Of a DNA stretch of 64,000 nt, positions 18,611 to 27,789 are shown one piece after another. The notes below the pieces were generated by a model, which saw only the letters and a list, made by a program, of their open reading frames with translations, did no database searches and was not told the origin of the DNA. Positions within the stretch are counted from its first letter, which is position 1, and each line of letters starts with the position of its first letter. The DNA comes from Lewinellaceae bacterium. GTDB lineage: Bacteria > Bacteroidota > Bacteroidia > Chitinophagales > Saprospiraceae. A program made the position numbers and the translations under genes. The stretch spans positions 1-64,000 of the forward strand of contig JADJOD010000007.1 of assembly GCA_016713985.1 (NCBI GenBank), given 5' to 3'.

Positions 18611-20194
18611 ATGAAAATACTTTCCATACAAAGATTGGGTGTGTTGGCCATACTTATGCTCTTTTGCGGCGCAACACTCCATGCACAAGAACAACACCGC
18701 GTAATCATCGTTAAAAAAAGCGGATTTGAAAACGACAAGGCCGAAAAACGGATTGACGAGGTTGCACTCATTGACCTCATGCAACAAACCCGGGAGGCTA
18801 CCGTAATAAACATCAATGGCGATGTTGCGGACTTTAATTTACATCGTGTTTCGGACCGCCGCAATCCCTGCAGGGTATTCATCGGTGTGGGCACCAGTTC
18901 CGTACCGGGCGGTTTGAAAGTGGATTATACCATAGACGACACACCCGCCAGGGCTTCCGGCGTACAACCCGGCGACATCATTCTTTCCTTAGACGGCGTG
19001 GCCGTGGGCACACAATCCGAACTGATCCGCGAACGCGACAAGCACCGGCAAGGCGAGGCATTTAGCCTGGCAATCCTGCGCGAGGGCCGCGAGATGACAA
19101 TAAACGCGCGTTTTAAGGCGTGCAGCGAGGAAGAGAAAGTAAAATATGAACAGCAGCAGGAAGAAATTGCTTTGGCTATGGAAATGGCCATGGAACAGAT
19201 GAAAAATATGCCTTCGGTGACCGCCCCCTTCCAATTCCATGAAGAAAGCCTGATTGGTTTGATGAAAATGGACGAACGCCCGATACTGGGCGTTTATGAA
19301 GCGGAGGGCGCCGATGTACAGGGCCTGGCCATTAGTGAAGTGGTGCCCGGCAAAGGCGCCGAATTGGCCGGTTTGCTGGGAGGTGATGTTATTACCTTTG
19401 TCGACGGCAAAAAAATATCCGGCACGGCCACCTTGCGCGGCGCGCTTGCCGGCCACCAACCGGGCGACGTGGTGGCTGTGATTTACCAACGCGACGGCCA
19501 AACCCTGCAAACCGAAGTTACCCTCAGCAAAAACCGCGAATTTTATTCCTATAAATCGGAACGCGATCCCTGTGCCGTATTTATCGGAGTGTACACAGCC
19601 GATAAAGGCCTCGAACATGGCGGCATACAGGTAACCGGTATTGTAGAAAATACACCCGCCCAAAAAAGCGGCGTATTACCGGGCGACATTATCCTTTCCC
19701 TCGACGGCCAGCCGGTAAATAATCACCTGGATTTGCTCCGCGAACGCAACAAACACCGGCCGGGCGACCCGTTCCGGTTGACGGTCGTTCGTGACGGCGC
19801 ACCACTGAACATCGACGCAACCTTTACTTCCTGCCCGAAACCCGGCGAACCCGCATTGCCTCAGGAGGAAGTGGTGGAACTGGTTGCCAAAGACCAGCCC
19901 GCACAACAACGGGAAGATGTAAACAACACGCTTTCGCTGGAAGCCCTGGAAGTATTCCCGAACCCGACTTCGGGGCCCCTGAATGTTCGTTTTGAAGCGG
20001 AAGCCGTTCCAACGACGATCAACATCATGGACGCATCCGGAAAAGCCGTTTATACCAACGTGCTCAACCAGTTCGGCGGTTCTTTCAACGAACGGATCAA
20101 CCTCAACGGCAATACGCCCGGAACGTATGTGCTGACCATCCGGCAGGGCGATAAGGTAAGCACCCGGAAGGTGGTGTTGATGCCGAGGGTTTAG
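18611..20194 (+). CDS. T9SS-sorted protein with three PDZ domains
   Basis: A 527-residue protein. The ATG at 18611 is chosen because a signal peptide starts there (MKILSIQRLGVLAILMLFCG, cut near LHAQ). Three PDZ domains follow. The first (about residues 75-150) and third (about 315-395) are near-duplicates sharing CRVFIGV/CAVFIGV and PARASGVQPGDIILSLDG / PAQKSGVLPGDIILSLDG. The second (about 205-285) has VVPGKGAELAGLLGGDVITF. No trypsin-like or S41 protease domain is present, so it is a PDZ-only binding protein. The C-terminal 85 residues (VFPNPTSGPLNVRF ... GTYVLTIRQGDKVSTRKVVL) form a type A T9SS sorting domain. An intrinsic terminator follows at 20246. Confidence 0.88.
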   Translation: MKILSIQRLGVLAILMLFCGATLHAQEQHRVIIVKKSGFENDKAEKRIDEVALIDLMQQTREATVININGDVADFNLHRVSDRRNPCRVFIGVGTSSVPGGLKVDYTIDDTPARASGVQPGDIILSLDGVAVGTQSELIRERDKHRQGEAFSLAILREGREMTINARFKACSEEEKVKYEQQQEEIALAMEMAMEQMKNMPSVTAPFQFHEESLIGLMKMDERPILGVYEAEGADVQGLAISEVVPGKGAELAGLLGGDVITFVDGKKISGTATLRGALAGHQPGDVVAVIYQRDGQTLQTEVTLSKNREFYSYKSERDPCAVFIGVYTADKGLEHGGIQVTGIVENTPAQKSGVLPGDIILSLDGQPVNNHLDLLRERNKHRPGDPFRLTVVRDGAPLNIDATFTSCPKPGEPALPQEEVVELVAKDQPAQQREDVNNTLSLEALEVFPNPTSGPLNVRFEAEAVPTTINIMDASGKAVYTNVLNQFGGSFNERINLNGNTPGTYVLTIRQGDKVSTRKVVLMPRV

Positions 20195-20245
20195 TTTCTC
20201 AATAGTGCCGTAAAAATTCCGGCAACCAGGTAATAAAGATGTTTT

Positions 20246-20300
20246 CCGCAGGTTTTCGCTGTATGATCTTTTTGGATCGGCGAAAATCTGCGGTTTTTTT
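20246..20300 (+). terminator. Intrinsic terminator after the PDZ gene
   Basis: A 13-bp stem (CCGCAGGTTTTCG pairing with CGAAAATCTGCGG, one wobble) is followed directly by seven T residues. This is a textbook Rho-independent terminator. Confidence 0.8.
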
Positions 20301-20361
20301 GTTCCATAAATGGCCGGGGTTCGGGGCATTTGCAGTACAACAACCCGCTGTTTCACCTCCC

Positions 20362-20387
20362 TTGTTTTGCCGAAACGCCTATCTTCG
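20362..20387 (+). promoter_or_regulatory. Putative promoter of the OmpA-like gene
   Basis: TTG at 20362 and TATCTTCG at 20380-20387 resemble the Bacteroidota -33/-7 boxes. The spacing is slightly short (15 bases). The ATG of the OmpA-like gene lies about 45 bases downstream. Confidence 0.4.
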
Positions 20388-20431
20388 CAGCAGAATCACC
20401 AGTGCCAATCATCACTTCAATCATACTTTTT

Positions 20432-21355
20432 ATGAGGACTACAACCTTTATTTTTATCCTGTTCGCCGGCCTGACCATGACGTCGTGTGTGGCCAAGAAA
20501 AAATACATATCGCTGCAAACCCAATTAGACACCGCCAACAAAGACCTGGGTAAATGCGGAGAAAGCCTGAATGCCGCTTTAGCCAAAATCACAACCTGTG
20601 AAAAAGAGAAAGAAAACCTCCGCAGTGAATTGAACACGGCAAAAAATGCACTATTGCTGCGGGAAGAACAAATCCAGGACCTGCGCACACAAGTGGCTGA
20701 TTTTAAAGCGCAACGCGACAAACAAATCGACCAGGTCGGCAACCTGACCGTATTGTCGCAATCAGCCAACGACAACATCAAGGAAACCCTGTCGCAACTG
20801 GAACGAAAAGACAAATACATTCACCTGTTGCAGGCAGCCAAAACAAAAGCCGATTCCATCAACCTGGCTTTGGCGGTCAACCTGAAAGGTGTACTGAAAG
20901 ACGGTATCGACGACCGGGACGTGGATGTAAAAGTGGACAAAACCGTTGTGTTTGTCAACCTGTCCGATAAAATGTTGTACCAAAGTGGAAGCGCTACCCT
21001 GACGCCACGCGCCAACGAAGTGCTGGGCAAAATCGCCAGAATCATCGAATCCAGGCCCGACCTGGAAGTGATGGTGGAAGGTTATACCGATAACAACCCC
21101 ATTAAAAACGCCTGTATCGAAGACAACTGGGATCTGAGTGTAAAACGCGCCACTTCGGTCGTCCGCGCCTTGCAAACCAGTTTCAAAATCAATCCCAACC
21201 GCCTGATCGCGGCAGGGCGCGGGGAATACAACACCCTGGCCGGCAACGACACCGAAGCGGGCCGCGCCATGAACCGCCGCACCCGGATCATCATTTTGCC
21301 CAAGCTGGACCAGTTTTATGATTTGTTAAACCCGAATAACGTTCCGAATAAATAA
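20432..21355 (+). CDS. OmpA family lipoprotein with coiled coil
   Basis: A 307-residue lipoprotein. The ATG at 20432 opens a short signal ending in the lipobox-like MTSC (Cys19). A long heptad-rich helix (about residues 25-150: LQTQLDTANKDLGKCGESL, AKITTCEKEKENLRSELNTA, ELNTAKNALLLREEQIQDL) is a predicted coiled coil. The C-terminal OmpA peptidoglycan-binding domain (about 170-300) shows LYQSGSATLTPRANEVLGKI, VEGYTDNNP, NWDLSVKRATSVVRAL and the closing NRRTRIIILP. Its role would be to tether the outer membrane or a spacer rod to peptidoglycan. It stands alone, between the PDZ gene and a decayed region. Confidence 0.92.
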   Translation: MRTTTFIFILFAGLTMTSCVAKKKYISLQTQLDTANKDLGKCGESLNAALAKITTCEKEKENLRSELNTAKNALLLREEQIQDLRTQVADFKAQRDKQIDQVGNLTVLSQSANDNIKETLSQLERKDKYIHLLQAAKTKADSINLALAVNLKGVLKDGIDDRDVDVKVDKTVVFVNLSDKMLYQSGSATLTPRANEVLGKIARIIESRPDLEVMVEGYTDNNPIKNACIEDNWDLSVKRATSVVRALQTSFKINPNRLIAAGRGEYNTLAGNDTEAGRAMNRRTRIIILPKLDQFYDLLNPNNVPNK

Positions 21356-21848
21356 ACAGAGGCAGGTGAGGCGGAGCCGCGACAGGAAAGGGAAGATCCT
21401 TTTTTCTCAACAAACAGGTTTTAGTGCGATATTCGAGCCGTTGATACGGTAGTCGACTTAATCTTTATTTTCGGTGAGCAGTTTTTTTTAGCAGCGTGCC
21501 CCTTTTTAGCAGCATGGAGAAACCTTTTACTTTTAATTCTTTGATAATCAGCATGGAATTGCCGTCCGCCAATGCATTTCCCTCGTATTCCACTACATTC
21601 AAACGTCAATTTTTATTCTTATCAAATGCATGAGATAGAACCCAGGGAACTGATTGAAAAAAAGGGAGGAGAAGCCCGTGTTGACGGGGAGATTTTATTC
21701 AACCAAATAAATTGTCTTGAAAAACCCAATGCGAAAACGATAAAATAGTCGCGGCACTTCCTATATTTGCATTTGACCAACCATTTTAATAAAACCAAAT
21801 CAGGTTATCATCAATGAATAATCCAGTTTTTTTTAAAAACACGCACAT
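21356..21848. other. Low-coding spacer next to decayed genes
   Basis: No convincing gene is present apart from a doubtful 40-codon frame at 21626-21748. A TATATTTG box at 21762-21769 could have driven the decayed gene that starts at 21849. The stretch looks like worn accessory DNA. Confidence 0.45.
21626..21748 (+). CDS. Doubtful 40-residue ORF, possible gene remnant
   Basis: ATG to TAG, encoding 40 residues beginning MHEIEPRELIEKKGGEA and containing DGEILFNQINCLEKPNAKT. The composition is more protein-like than random (acid/base balance, no rare-residue runs), but the frame is short and no family is recognised. It lies in a decayed stretch and may be the tail or core of a lost gene. Confidence 0.2.
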   Translation: MHEIEPRELIEKKGGEARVDGEILFNQINCLEKPNAKTIK

Positions 21849-22499
21849 ATGGAGCAAGAACGGGTTACCTCTAAATTTAGGGATGAGAAATCGTATCGGG
21901 GCGAAAAACTGAACCCCCGGCGGGGGCGCGCGTTGGTTCCGAATCTTCTTCATTTAACAGAATACTGGGTATTGAACTCATGTTACTGTGTATCGTATGC
22001 CTATTCATTACCATATCGACCACTGACCTGATGCTTTTTATGCCTGAGGTTTTTCGGTTTCAGGTTGCAGTATTAAATATCAATGTTAATGTATTGTGGT
22101 TTGCTATAATAACACCTGTTGCGATTGCTTTTTTACATTATAACCTTTTGGTAAATTTACAGAGTCACTCTTATAAGCTGTCACGATGGGATCTTTTGTA
22201 TCAAAATATATATAAAGATCCAAGAACCAAAGAAGCGTACGTAAATCAAATCAGGAATCACATAATGACCAAAGTTTGCAAAATAGCAATATCATCAAGT
22301 ATTGGTATTGGCATGACCGAAATCCCGCCGGTTTATGAACCGGTCGGCAAAAAGAATTCTGCATTGTTCCGGATCAACCGAAAAATTTATATCCGGATTT
22401 TATACTTTTGTTCGAACCGCTTTCCGGCGATAATCCTGCCTCCGGTTTCCACGGGCCACTGCACCGGAACACAGAGCCCTTTTAATAAACGCCTTAAAC
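21849..22499 (+). pseudogene. Frameshifted remnant of a conflict-system-like membrane protein
   Basis: The first frame starts MEQERVTSKFRDEKSYRGEK. It loses sense near 21915 and is continued in another frame by NRILGIELMLLCIVCLFITI, then LFMPEVFRFQVAVLNINVNV and FAIITPVAIAFLHYNLLVNL. Two strong TM segments are followed by QSHSYKLSRWDLLYQ. A cytosolic leader, paired TM helices and a '...LLVNLQSHSYKL' tail resemble the membrane-anchoring part of Saprospiria NTPase-type conflict proteins; this likeness is from memory, not from a search. The frame degenerates after about 22300. The AT-rich composition differs from the flanks. Confidence 0.5.
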
Positions 22500-22509
22500 T
22501 TTTAACACC

Positions 22510-22914
22510 ATGCCTTCGCCCGTTCAATTTGTATACGCTTTTGCTGAAAAAGACAGGGCGTTCTATCTGGAATTGAGAAACCATTTACCCAAAGACGGCA
22601 GTCCGATACAGTCGCCCGAAAATACAGGCGCTTTTAAAGAAATAGGCGACGAGGTAAGGAAAATTCTGCAACAAAAACTCCCTTCTCCCGGCAAGAGCAA
22701 ACCGGTGATGACCATTGATGACCTGGAGGATTCTCTAAAGCAAAAACTGGGCGGGCAGTACCGTGATTTTGCCCCGTTAAAACAAGGCCATTTGGTCACT
22801 GTCTTCAAAGCCACAGATTATTACCTGAAACGGGATGTGGTGATCAAGGCGATCAACCCCTGGATAGAGATCGAAGAGGATATCAGACACAATTATTTGA
22901 CCCCGCAGGTATAA
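22510..22914 (+). pseudogene. Truncated TIR-like / protein-kinase N-lobe protein
   Basis: A 134-residue product, apparently cut short. The first 25 residues (VQFVYAFAEKDRAFYLELRN) look like the opening strand and helix of a TIR-like effector domain (compare 'FYSYAxEDxxxxxEL'). They are followed by a degenerate middle. Residues 75-115 (LGGQYRDFAPLKQGHLVTVF then KATDYYLKRDVVIKAINPW) match the N-lobe of a Ser/Thr protein kinase: the glycine-loop region and the VIK lysine. The chain then stops without a C-lobe. Both parts look like surviving pieces of one larger conflict or signalling protein. Placement just after another remnant supports local decay. Confidence 0.5.
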
Positions 22915-22957
22915 AACCGCTCAAATTCCGCTCACTTTCGATCTTCCAAACACGCAC

Positions 22958-23733
22958 ATGACCCAACCCACCATCAGTATCAAAAACCTGCGCAAAAACT
23001 ACGGCAGCAAGCAGGTATTACAGGGCATCAACCTGGAAGTATTTCCCGGTCAGGTGCTCGGCTACATCGGTCCGAACGGGGCCGGCAAAAGCACCACCGT
23101 AAAATATTATGCGGCCTGATCAGCGATTACAGCGGAGAAGTCAGGGTGCAGGGTATCGACGTAAAAAACGACCCGGTGGAGGCCAAACGCCGCATCGGGT
23201 ATATCCCCGAACTGGCTGAGTTGTACGACGTTTTGACGCCATCCGAATTCCTGCATTTTATGGGCAGCCTGTACGGACTGGAAGCGGACGTGTGTGAAAG
23301 CCGGATCGGCAAAATGATGACGGCTTTCGGATTGTTTCCGAACATCCATCAGCGTATGGATACGTTCAGCAAGGGTATGAAACAAAAGGTGCTGCTGGCC
23401 AGCGGCCTGATTCACAATCCGGACATCATCATCCTCGACGAGCCCCTGAGCGGCCTCGACGCCAATAGTGTGATCATTGTCAAGGACTTGATCAGCAAGT
23501 TGGCCAAAGACGGCAAAACGATTTTTTACTGCAGCCACATGATGGATGTGGTGGAAAAAGTCAGCGACCGGATCATTCTGATCGACAACGGCAGCGTGGT
23601 AGCCGACGGCAGTTTCGAAGCATTGAAACAACAGGAAGGCAACCGGAGCCTGGAGCAGATATTCGCCCGGCTTACGGCCAAAGACAACCTCGGACAGGCG
23701 GCAGACGATCTCATCAACGCATTTGGAAACTAA
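22958..23733 (+). CDS. ABC transporter ATP-binding protein (frame interrupted)
   Basis: An inferred ~258-residue ABC ATPase split by one missing base in the A-run at 23101-23104. Adding one A restores TVKILCGLISDYSGEVRVQG. Motifs in order are Walker A YIGPNGAGKST, the Q-loop region YIPELAELYDVLT, the atypical signature FSKGMKQKVLLASGL, Walker B PDIIILDEPLSGLD and the H-loop FYCSHMMD. It is followed by the membrane partner gene after only three bases, so the two form an exporter operon. The substrate is unknown. The ATG at 22958 gives the normal family N-terminus. Confidence 0.88.
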
Positions 23734-23736
23734 ACC

Positions 23737-25434
23737 ATGAATATCTTCAACAAAATATTCCTGGCTTTTGTACTGGCGCCGAAAAAACTGTACAGCCAAT
23801 GGGGGCATTCACGTGTGCCACACCTCACGTCCATCCTGACGACCAAACTGATCATGGACGACCGGCGGCCCAATACAATTCAGGCCACCAAACAACACCG
23901 CGACAAAAACAAGGAGATCAGCAACGCGACGTTGGGGACGATGTTGATGAGCCTGTTGATGGGCCTGTCTTTTTTGCTGGCTTTTTCGCTGGGAGACAAT
24001 TACGTCACACAACTCACGGTGTATTTTACCCTGTTTATCACCCTGTTATGTATGTCGCTGGTGAGTGATTTCACTTCGGTGCTGATCGACATCCGGGACA
24101 CCAATATTATTCTGCCCAAACCCGTAAACGACCGGACGGTGGTGGTGGCAAGGCTCCTGCACATCTTTATCCATATTTGTAAAATCACGATCCCGATGTG
24201 CCTGCCGGGATTCGTTTACTTAGTGGTAACTGCGGGTATAGTCGCCGGACTTTTACTGCTGATTATTGCATTTTTTGCCGTTTTACTGGCGATTTTCCTG
24301 ATTAATGCGGTCTATATCTTCATTTTGCGCATTACCACGCCGGAAAAGTTTAAAAACATCATCAGTTATTTCCAGATCGTTTTTGCCATTCTTATTTATG
24401 CCAGTTACCAGGTTTTGCCGAGAATGATGGACGAGATCACGGTGAAAGGCCTCGACGTATCGGACAACCAATGGCTGATGATCGCGCCACCTTTCTGGTT
24501 CGCGTGCTCGTTCAACACCCTGCTGACCTGGCAGGGCAGTCCGGTGGAATGGGTGGCTGCTTTTATGGCATTTGTAGTTCCGGTGGCGAGCATCTACGTG
24601 GTAATCAAGTACCTCGCGCCGGCCTTCAACCAGAAACTGGCGATGATCTCCGGCGGAGAAACGGCCTCTCCTTCCCGGTCATCGGGAACGGAATGGCAAA
24701 AAGGGGTTGCAGAGCGGCTGGCCGGCTGGCTGACAACCAATAAAGTGGAATACACCGGGTTTTTATTTACCTGGAAAATGATGGCGCGCAGTCGCGATTT
24801 TAAAGTACGGGTTTACCCGAGTGTGGGTTATTTTGTCGTGATCCTGTTTATGATTTTTTTCAGAAACAAGGGGAATATGGATGCCGGTCCGGACGGGTTC
24901 ATCTTTTCTTTCAAACCCATGATCGCCATTTACCTCAGCAGCATGATCGTGACCACGGCGATGTCGCAAATGGTTTATTCCGACAAATACAATGCTTCCT
25001 GGGTTTTTCTGATCGCGCCGGTGCGGCAACCCGGACAAATCATCAGCGGCGCGTTGAAAGCCACGCTGTTTCAATTCGCTTTCTGGCTGATGGTTTTTTC
25101 GCTGATTGCCGGTTTGTGGCTGGCCGGGCCCGCCGTTTTGCCCAATTTATTGCTGGCGTTTTGCAACCAGTTGCTGATCACCTATGCCATTGCATTGATC
25201 GGTTTTAAACGCCTTCCATTTTCTCAGCCGCTGGGTGTGGCGCAAAAATCGGGGCAATTCGTCCGGGGTTTTGCTATGGTTTTTATCAGCATGCTGACTG
25301 GCGGAGTTCATTATTTAATTTATCAAAACGCCCTGGCGGTAGGTGTATTTTTGTTCATTTCCTTGCTCATTCTGGGAGGTTTGATGTACAGTATTCGGAA
25401 AATTGCCTGGGCGGAGGTGGAGAATCCGGAGTGA
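23737..25434 (+). CDS. ABC exporter membrane subunit
   Basis: A 565-residue membrane protein with about twelve TM segments in two groups. The N-terminal cytosolic part (about residues 1-65, including TKLIMDDRRPNTIQATKQHRD) is followed by helices at about 67-110, 150-205 and 225-245. The second group lies in 375-560 (GYFVVILFMIFFRNKG, LSSMIVTTAMSQMVYSDKYN, YAIALIGFKRLPFSQPLG). It is immediately downstream of an ABC ATPase and is surely its permease partner. No substrate is suggested by the sequence; family members are uncharacterised Bacteroidota exporters. Confidence 0.85.
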   Translation: MNIFNKIFLAFVLAPKKLYSQWGHSRVPHLTSILTTKLIMDDRRPNTIQATKQHRDKNKEISNATLGTMLMSLLMGLSFLLAFSLGDNYVTQLTVYFTLFITLLCMSLVSDFTSVLIDIRDTNIILPKPVNDRTVVVARLLHIFIHICKITIPMCLPGFVYLVVTAGIVAGLLLLIIAFFAVLLAIFLINAVYIFILRITTPEKFKNIISYFQIVFAILIYASYQVLPRMMDEITVKGLDVSDNQWLMIAPPFWFACSFNTLLTWQGSPVEWVAAFMAFVVPVASIYVVIKYLAPAFNQKLAMISGGETASPSRSSGTEWQKGVAERLAGWLTTNKVEYTGFLFTWKMMARSRDFKVRVYPSVGYFVVILFMIFFRNKGNMDAGPDGFIFSFKPMIAIYLSSMIVTTAMSQMVYSDKYNASWVFLIAPVRQPGQIISGALKATLFQFAFWLMVFSLIAGLWLAGPAVLPNLLLAFCNQLLITYAIALIGFKRLPFSQPLGVAQKSGQFVRGFAMVFISMLTGGVHYLIYQNALAVGVFLFISLLILGGLMYSIRKIAWAEVENPE

Positions 25435-25516
25435 TCACCATAGTTAAAGCGTTGTAAATCAACATTTTGATTGCTTTATCAACGAATACAAATTACAGGC
25501 CTATTCAACAATCGCC

Positions 25517-26374
25517 ATGAAAAAAGCAATTTTTGCCCTGCTGCTTTCCACTTCGGTAGCCGCCGGCCTTTCCGCCCAATTGCCCGATGCACTCGGCGTA
25601 CAATTGTATTCCTTCCGGGAACAACTGAAAACCGACGTACCCGGCACCCTGCAAAAAGTAAAAAACATGGGTTTCCGGACGGTGGAAACCTCCGTTTTTA
25701 AAGATATGAGCGCAGCCGGCGCAAAAAAACTGCTCGATCAGTACGGATTAAAAGCCGTAAGCACCGGCGCCGATTTTAACGAATTGTCTGACCCGGAAAA
25801 ACTGGCCGCCGTGATCCAAAATGCGAAGGCCCTGGGATCGGAGTTCGTGGTTTGTTACTGGATCCCCCACCAGGGCGACGATTTTACGATCGAAGACGTA
25901 AAAAAGGCGGTCACAGTGTTTAACGCCGCCGGTAAAACATTGAAAAAGAACAAGTTAAAACTACTGTATCACCCCCACGGTTTCGAATTTCGCCCCTATG
26001 GAGACGGCGTTTTGTTCGATTATCTCGTGCAAAATACACGCTCCAGATATTTCAACTTCGAGATGGATATTTACTGGATCAAAAGCCCGGGGCAGGACCC
26101 GGCCGCCTGGCTGCGCAAATACCCGAAGCGCTGGAAAACCATGCACATGAAAGACCAGAAAAAAGACACACCCGGCGACCAGAACGGCCATTCGGACGTG
26201 GAATGGAACGTGGTGGTTGGCACCGGCAACCAGGACATGCCCGCCGTGATGCGGGAAGCCAAAAAGATCGGCATCCGGTATTATTTCATCGAAGACGAAT
26301 CGTCGCGTTCCATAGAGCAGGTGCCGAAAAGTGTGGAGTACCTGAACAAATTCCTGAGCCCGGAAAAAAAGTAA
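25517..26374 (+). CDS. Secreted sugar phosphate isomerase/epimerase-like TIM-barrel protein
   Basis: A 285-residue protein with a signal peptide (residues 1-20, LSAQLP) and an AP-endonuclease-2-type TIM barrel as found in xylose isomerase-like epimerases. Typical strands and metal-ligand regions are visible: LGVQLYSFREQL, GFRTVETSVF, VVCYWIPHQ, LKLLYHPHGFEF, YFNFEMDIYWIKSPG, WKTMHMKDQKKDT and YFIEDESSRSIEQV. The conserved Glu, Asp, His and Glu residues suggest a divalent-metal site. Periplasmic members occur widely in Bacteroidota sugar catabolism; the actual sugar is unknown. The gene ends 10 bases before the convergent SQR gene. Confidence 0.88.
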   Translation: MKKAIFALLLSTSVAAGLSAQLPDALGVQLYSFREQLKTDVPGTLQKVKNMGFRTVETSVFKDMSAAGAKKLLDQYGLKAVSTGADFNELSDPEKLAAVIQNAKALGSEFVVCYWIPHQGDDFTIEDVKKAVTVFNAAGKTLKKNKLKLLYHPHGFEFRPYGDGVLFDYLVQNTRSRYFNFEMDIYWIKSPGQDPAAWLRKYPKRWKTMHMKDQKKDTPGDQNGHSDVEWNVVVGTGNQDMPAVMREAKKIGIRYYFIEDESSRSIEQVPKSVEYLNKFLSPEKK

Positions 26375-26384
26375 TAGATCCGCC

Positions 26385-27575
26385 CTACATATTCCCCTTT
26401 AAAATCTGGTTCCAATACAGCCAGGGTAAAACGTATCGTTTGAGCATCCACATGCTGAACCGTTCTTTCGACTGGTCGAAAGGAAAGGTTTCCGTCGGTT
26501 TGTTGTCGTAATCGAACTCTGCAAGCATCAGTTTGCCGTACCCGGTTACGATCGGGCAGGAACTGTAGCCGGTGTATTTACCGGCCAAAGTTTGGCCCTT
26601 CATGGCGGCGAGCAGGTTTTGTACGAGCACCGGCGCTTGTTTGCGCACGGCGGCGCCGGTTTTGGAATTGGGCATCCCGGAAGCGTCGCCGAGGGAGAAA
26701 ATATTCGGGTATTTCACGTGTTGCAGCGTGAATTTGTCCACATCCACCCAGCCGTTGGTATTGGCCAGGGGGCTGTTGCGTACAAAATCAGGGGCGCTTT
26801 GTGGCGGCGTGACGTGTAACACATCAAAATGTTGTTCTTCGGTTGTCACATTGCCCTGTGCATCAGTGACTTTAAAAAAAGCGCGTTTGTTGGGGCCGTC
26901 CACTTTGACCAGGTCATGTTTAAAATACGTCCCGATACCGTAACGTTTTACCACTTCCCGAAGCGTTTTGGCGTATTTTTCGATCCCGAAAATGACCGAA
27001 CCCGCAGAGAAAAAATCAACCTGAACATCGCCGGCCGGCCTGTTGCGCCTGAAATAATCACCTGCGAGATACATGATTTTTTGTGGCGCGCCGCCGCATT
27101 TTACCGCTCCGGCCGGGGCCGTGAACAAGGCCCGGCCTTTTTTCAGGTTTTTGATACATTCGAACGTATAGGGCGCCGTATCAAATAAATAATTGCTGCA
27201 GACCTTGTTTTTTCCCAGTGTTTCAGGGAGCCCTTCGACCTGCGCCCAGTTGAGTTGAATACCGGGGCAAACCACTAAGTAGTCGTATGCAACAGTAAGT
27301 CCGGCACGAGTGACCACGTTGTTTTGTTCCGGCTGAAAGGTCGCTACGGCGTCCTGTATCCAGTGCGCCCCCTGAGGTATATAATCCGCTTCGGGCCGAA
27401 CCGTATCACGGATATCATATACGCCTCCACCCACCAGCGTCCAGGCAGGTTGGTAGTAGTGTTTATCCGACGGTTCGATAATGGCAATATCCAACTGGCG
27501 GTTTGCATGTAACAATTTGGCGGCTACCGAAATACCCGCGTTGCCTCCGCCGACGATGACGATCTGGTGTTTCAT
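26385..27575 (-). CDS. Sulfide:quinone oxidoreductase-like flavoprotein
   Basis: A 396-residue FAD-dependent enzyme of the SQR family (type II-like), oxidising sulfide and passing electrons to quinone at the membrane. The ATG at 27575 begins MKHQIVIVGGGNAGISVAAK, the FAD dinucleotide-binding fold. YYQPAWTLVGGG follows. The family cysteines are Cys126 (KVCSNY), Cys160 (VKCGGAPQK) and Cys340 (YSSCPIVTGYGK), and a second FAD motif is NIFSLGDASGMPNSKTGAAV. The C-terminal amphipathic tail (LKRYVLPWLYWNQILKG) fits membrane attachment. It is divergent from two YeeE/YedE-type genes with a CRP/FNR-type site between them, so it belongs to a sulfur-handling locus. Confidence 0.92.
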   Translation of the reverse strand: MKHQIVIVGGGNAGISVAAKLLHANRQLDIAIIEPSDKHYYQPAWTLVGGGVYDIRDTVRPEADYIPQGAHWIQDAVATFQPEQNNVVTRAGLTVAYDYLVVCPGIQLNWAQVEGLPETLGKNKVCSNYLFDTAPYTFECIKNLKKGRALFTAPAGAVKCGGAPQKIMYLAGDYFRRNRPAGDVQVDFFSAGSVIFGIEKYAKTLREVVKRYGIGTYFKHDLVKVDGPNKRAFFKVTDAQGNVTTEEQHFDVLHVTPPQSAPDFVRNSPLANTNGWVDVDKFTLQHVKYPNIFSLGDASGMPNSKTGAAVRKQAPVLVQNLLAAMKGQTLAGKYTGYSSCPIVTGYGKLMLAEFDYDNKPTETFPFDQSKERFSMWMLKRYVLPWLYWNQILKGNM

Positions 27576-27638
27576 ATTCAAATGTTAATTACTCCATTTT
27601 TTTCTACTGCATAGGTAGCGGGTATTCCATCGCAGGTT

Positions 27639-27654
27639 TGTGACAAAAATCACA
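27639..27654. promoter_or_regulatory. CRP/FNR-type operator between SQR and YeeE genes
   Basis: TGTGA-CAAAAA-TCACA is a perfect two-fold site with a 6-base spacer, the classical form for CRP/FNR-family regulators. It lies 64 bases upstream of the SQR start and about 66 bases upstream of the presumed start site of the YeeE-type gene, a good position for controlling both genes. Confidence 0.65.
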
Positions 27655-27698
27655 GTACCCGGTGACTTTTGTTTTTCAGGAGCCGATTTGCTCCATTA

Positions 27699-27706
27699 TA
27701 CCTTTG
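27699..27706 (+). promoter_or_regulatory. Putative -7 box (TACCTTTG) for the YeeE-type gene
   Basis: It matches TAnnTTTG exactly. A TTG lies 27 bases upstream, longer than the usual 17-23. The predicted leader is about 75 bases. Confidence 0.4.
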
Positions 27707-27789
27707 TACAGACATTGAAGCAGGAAAATCCGTGCGATAAAAGCGGGTTACGGGCATGCATTAATTACTTGAAAAACAAACGTTTACAT

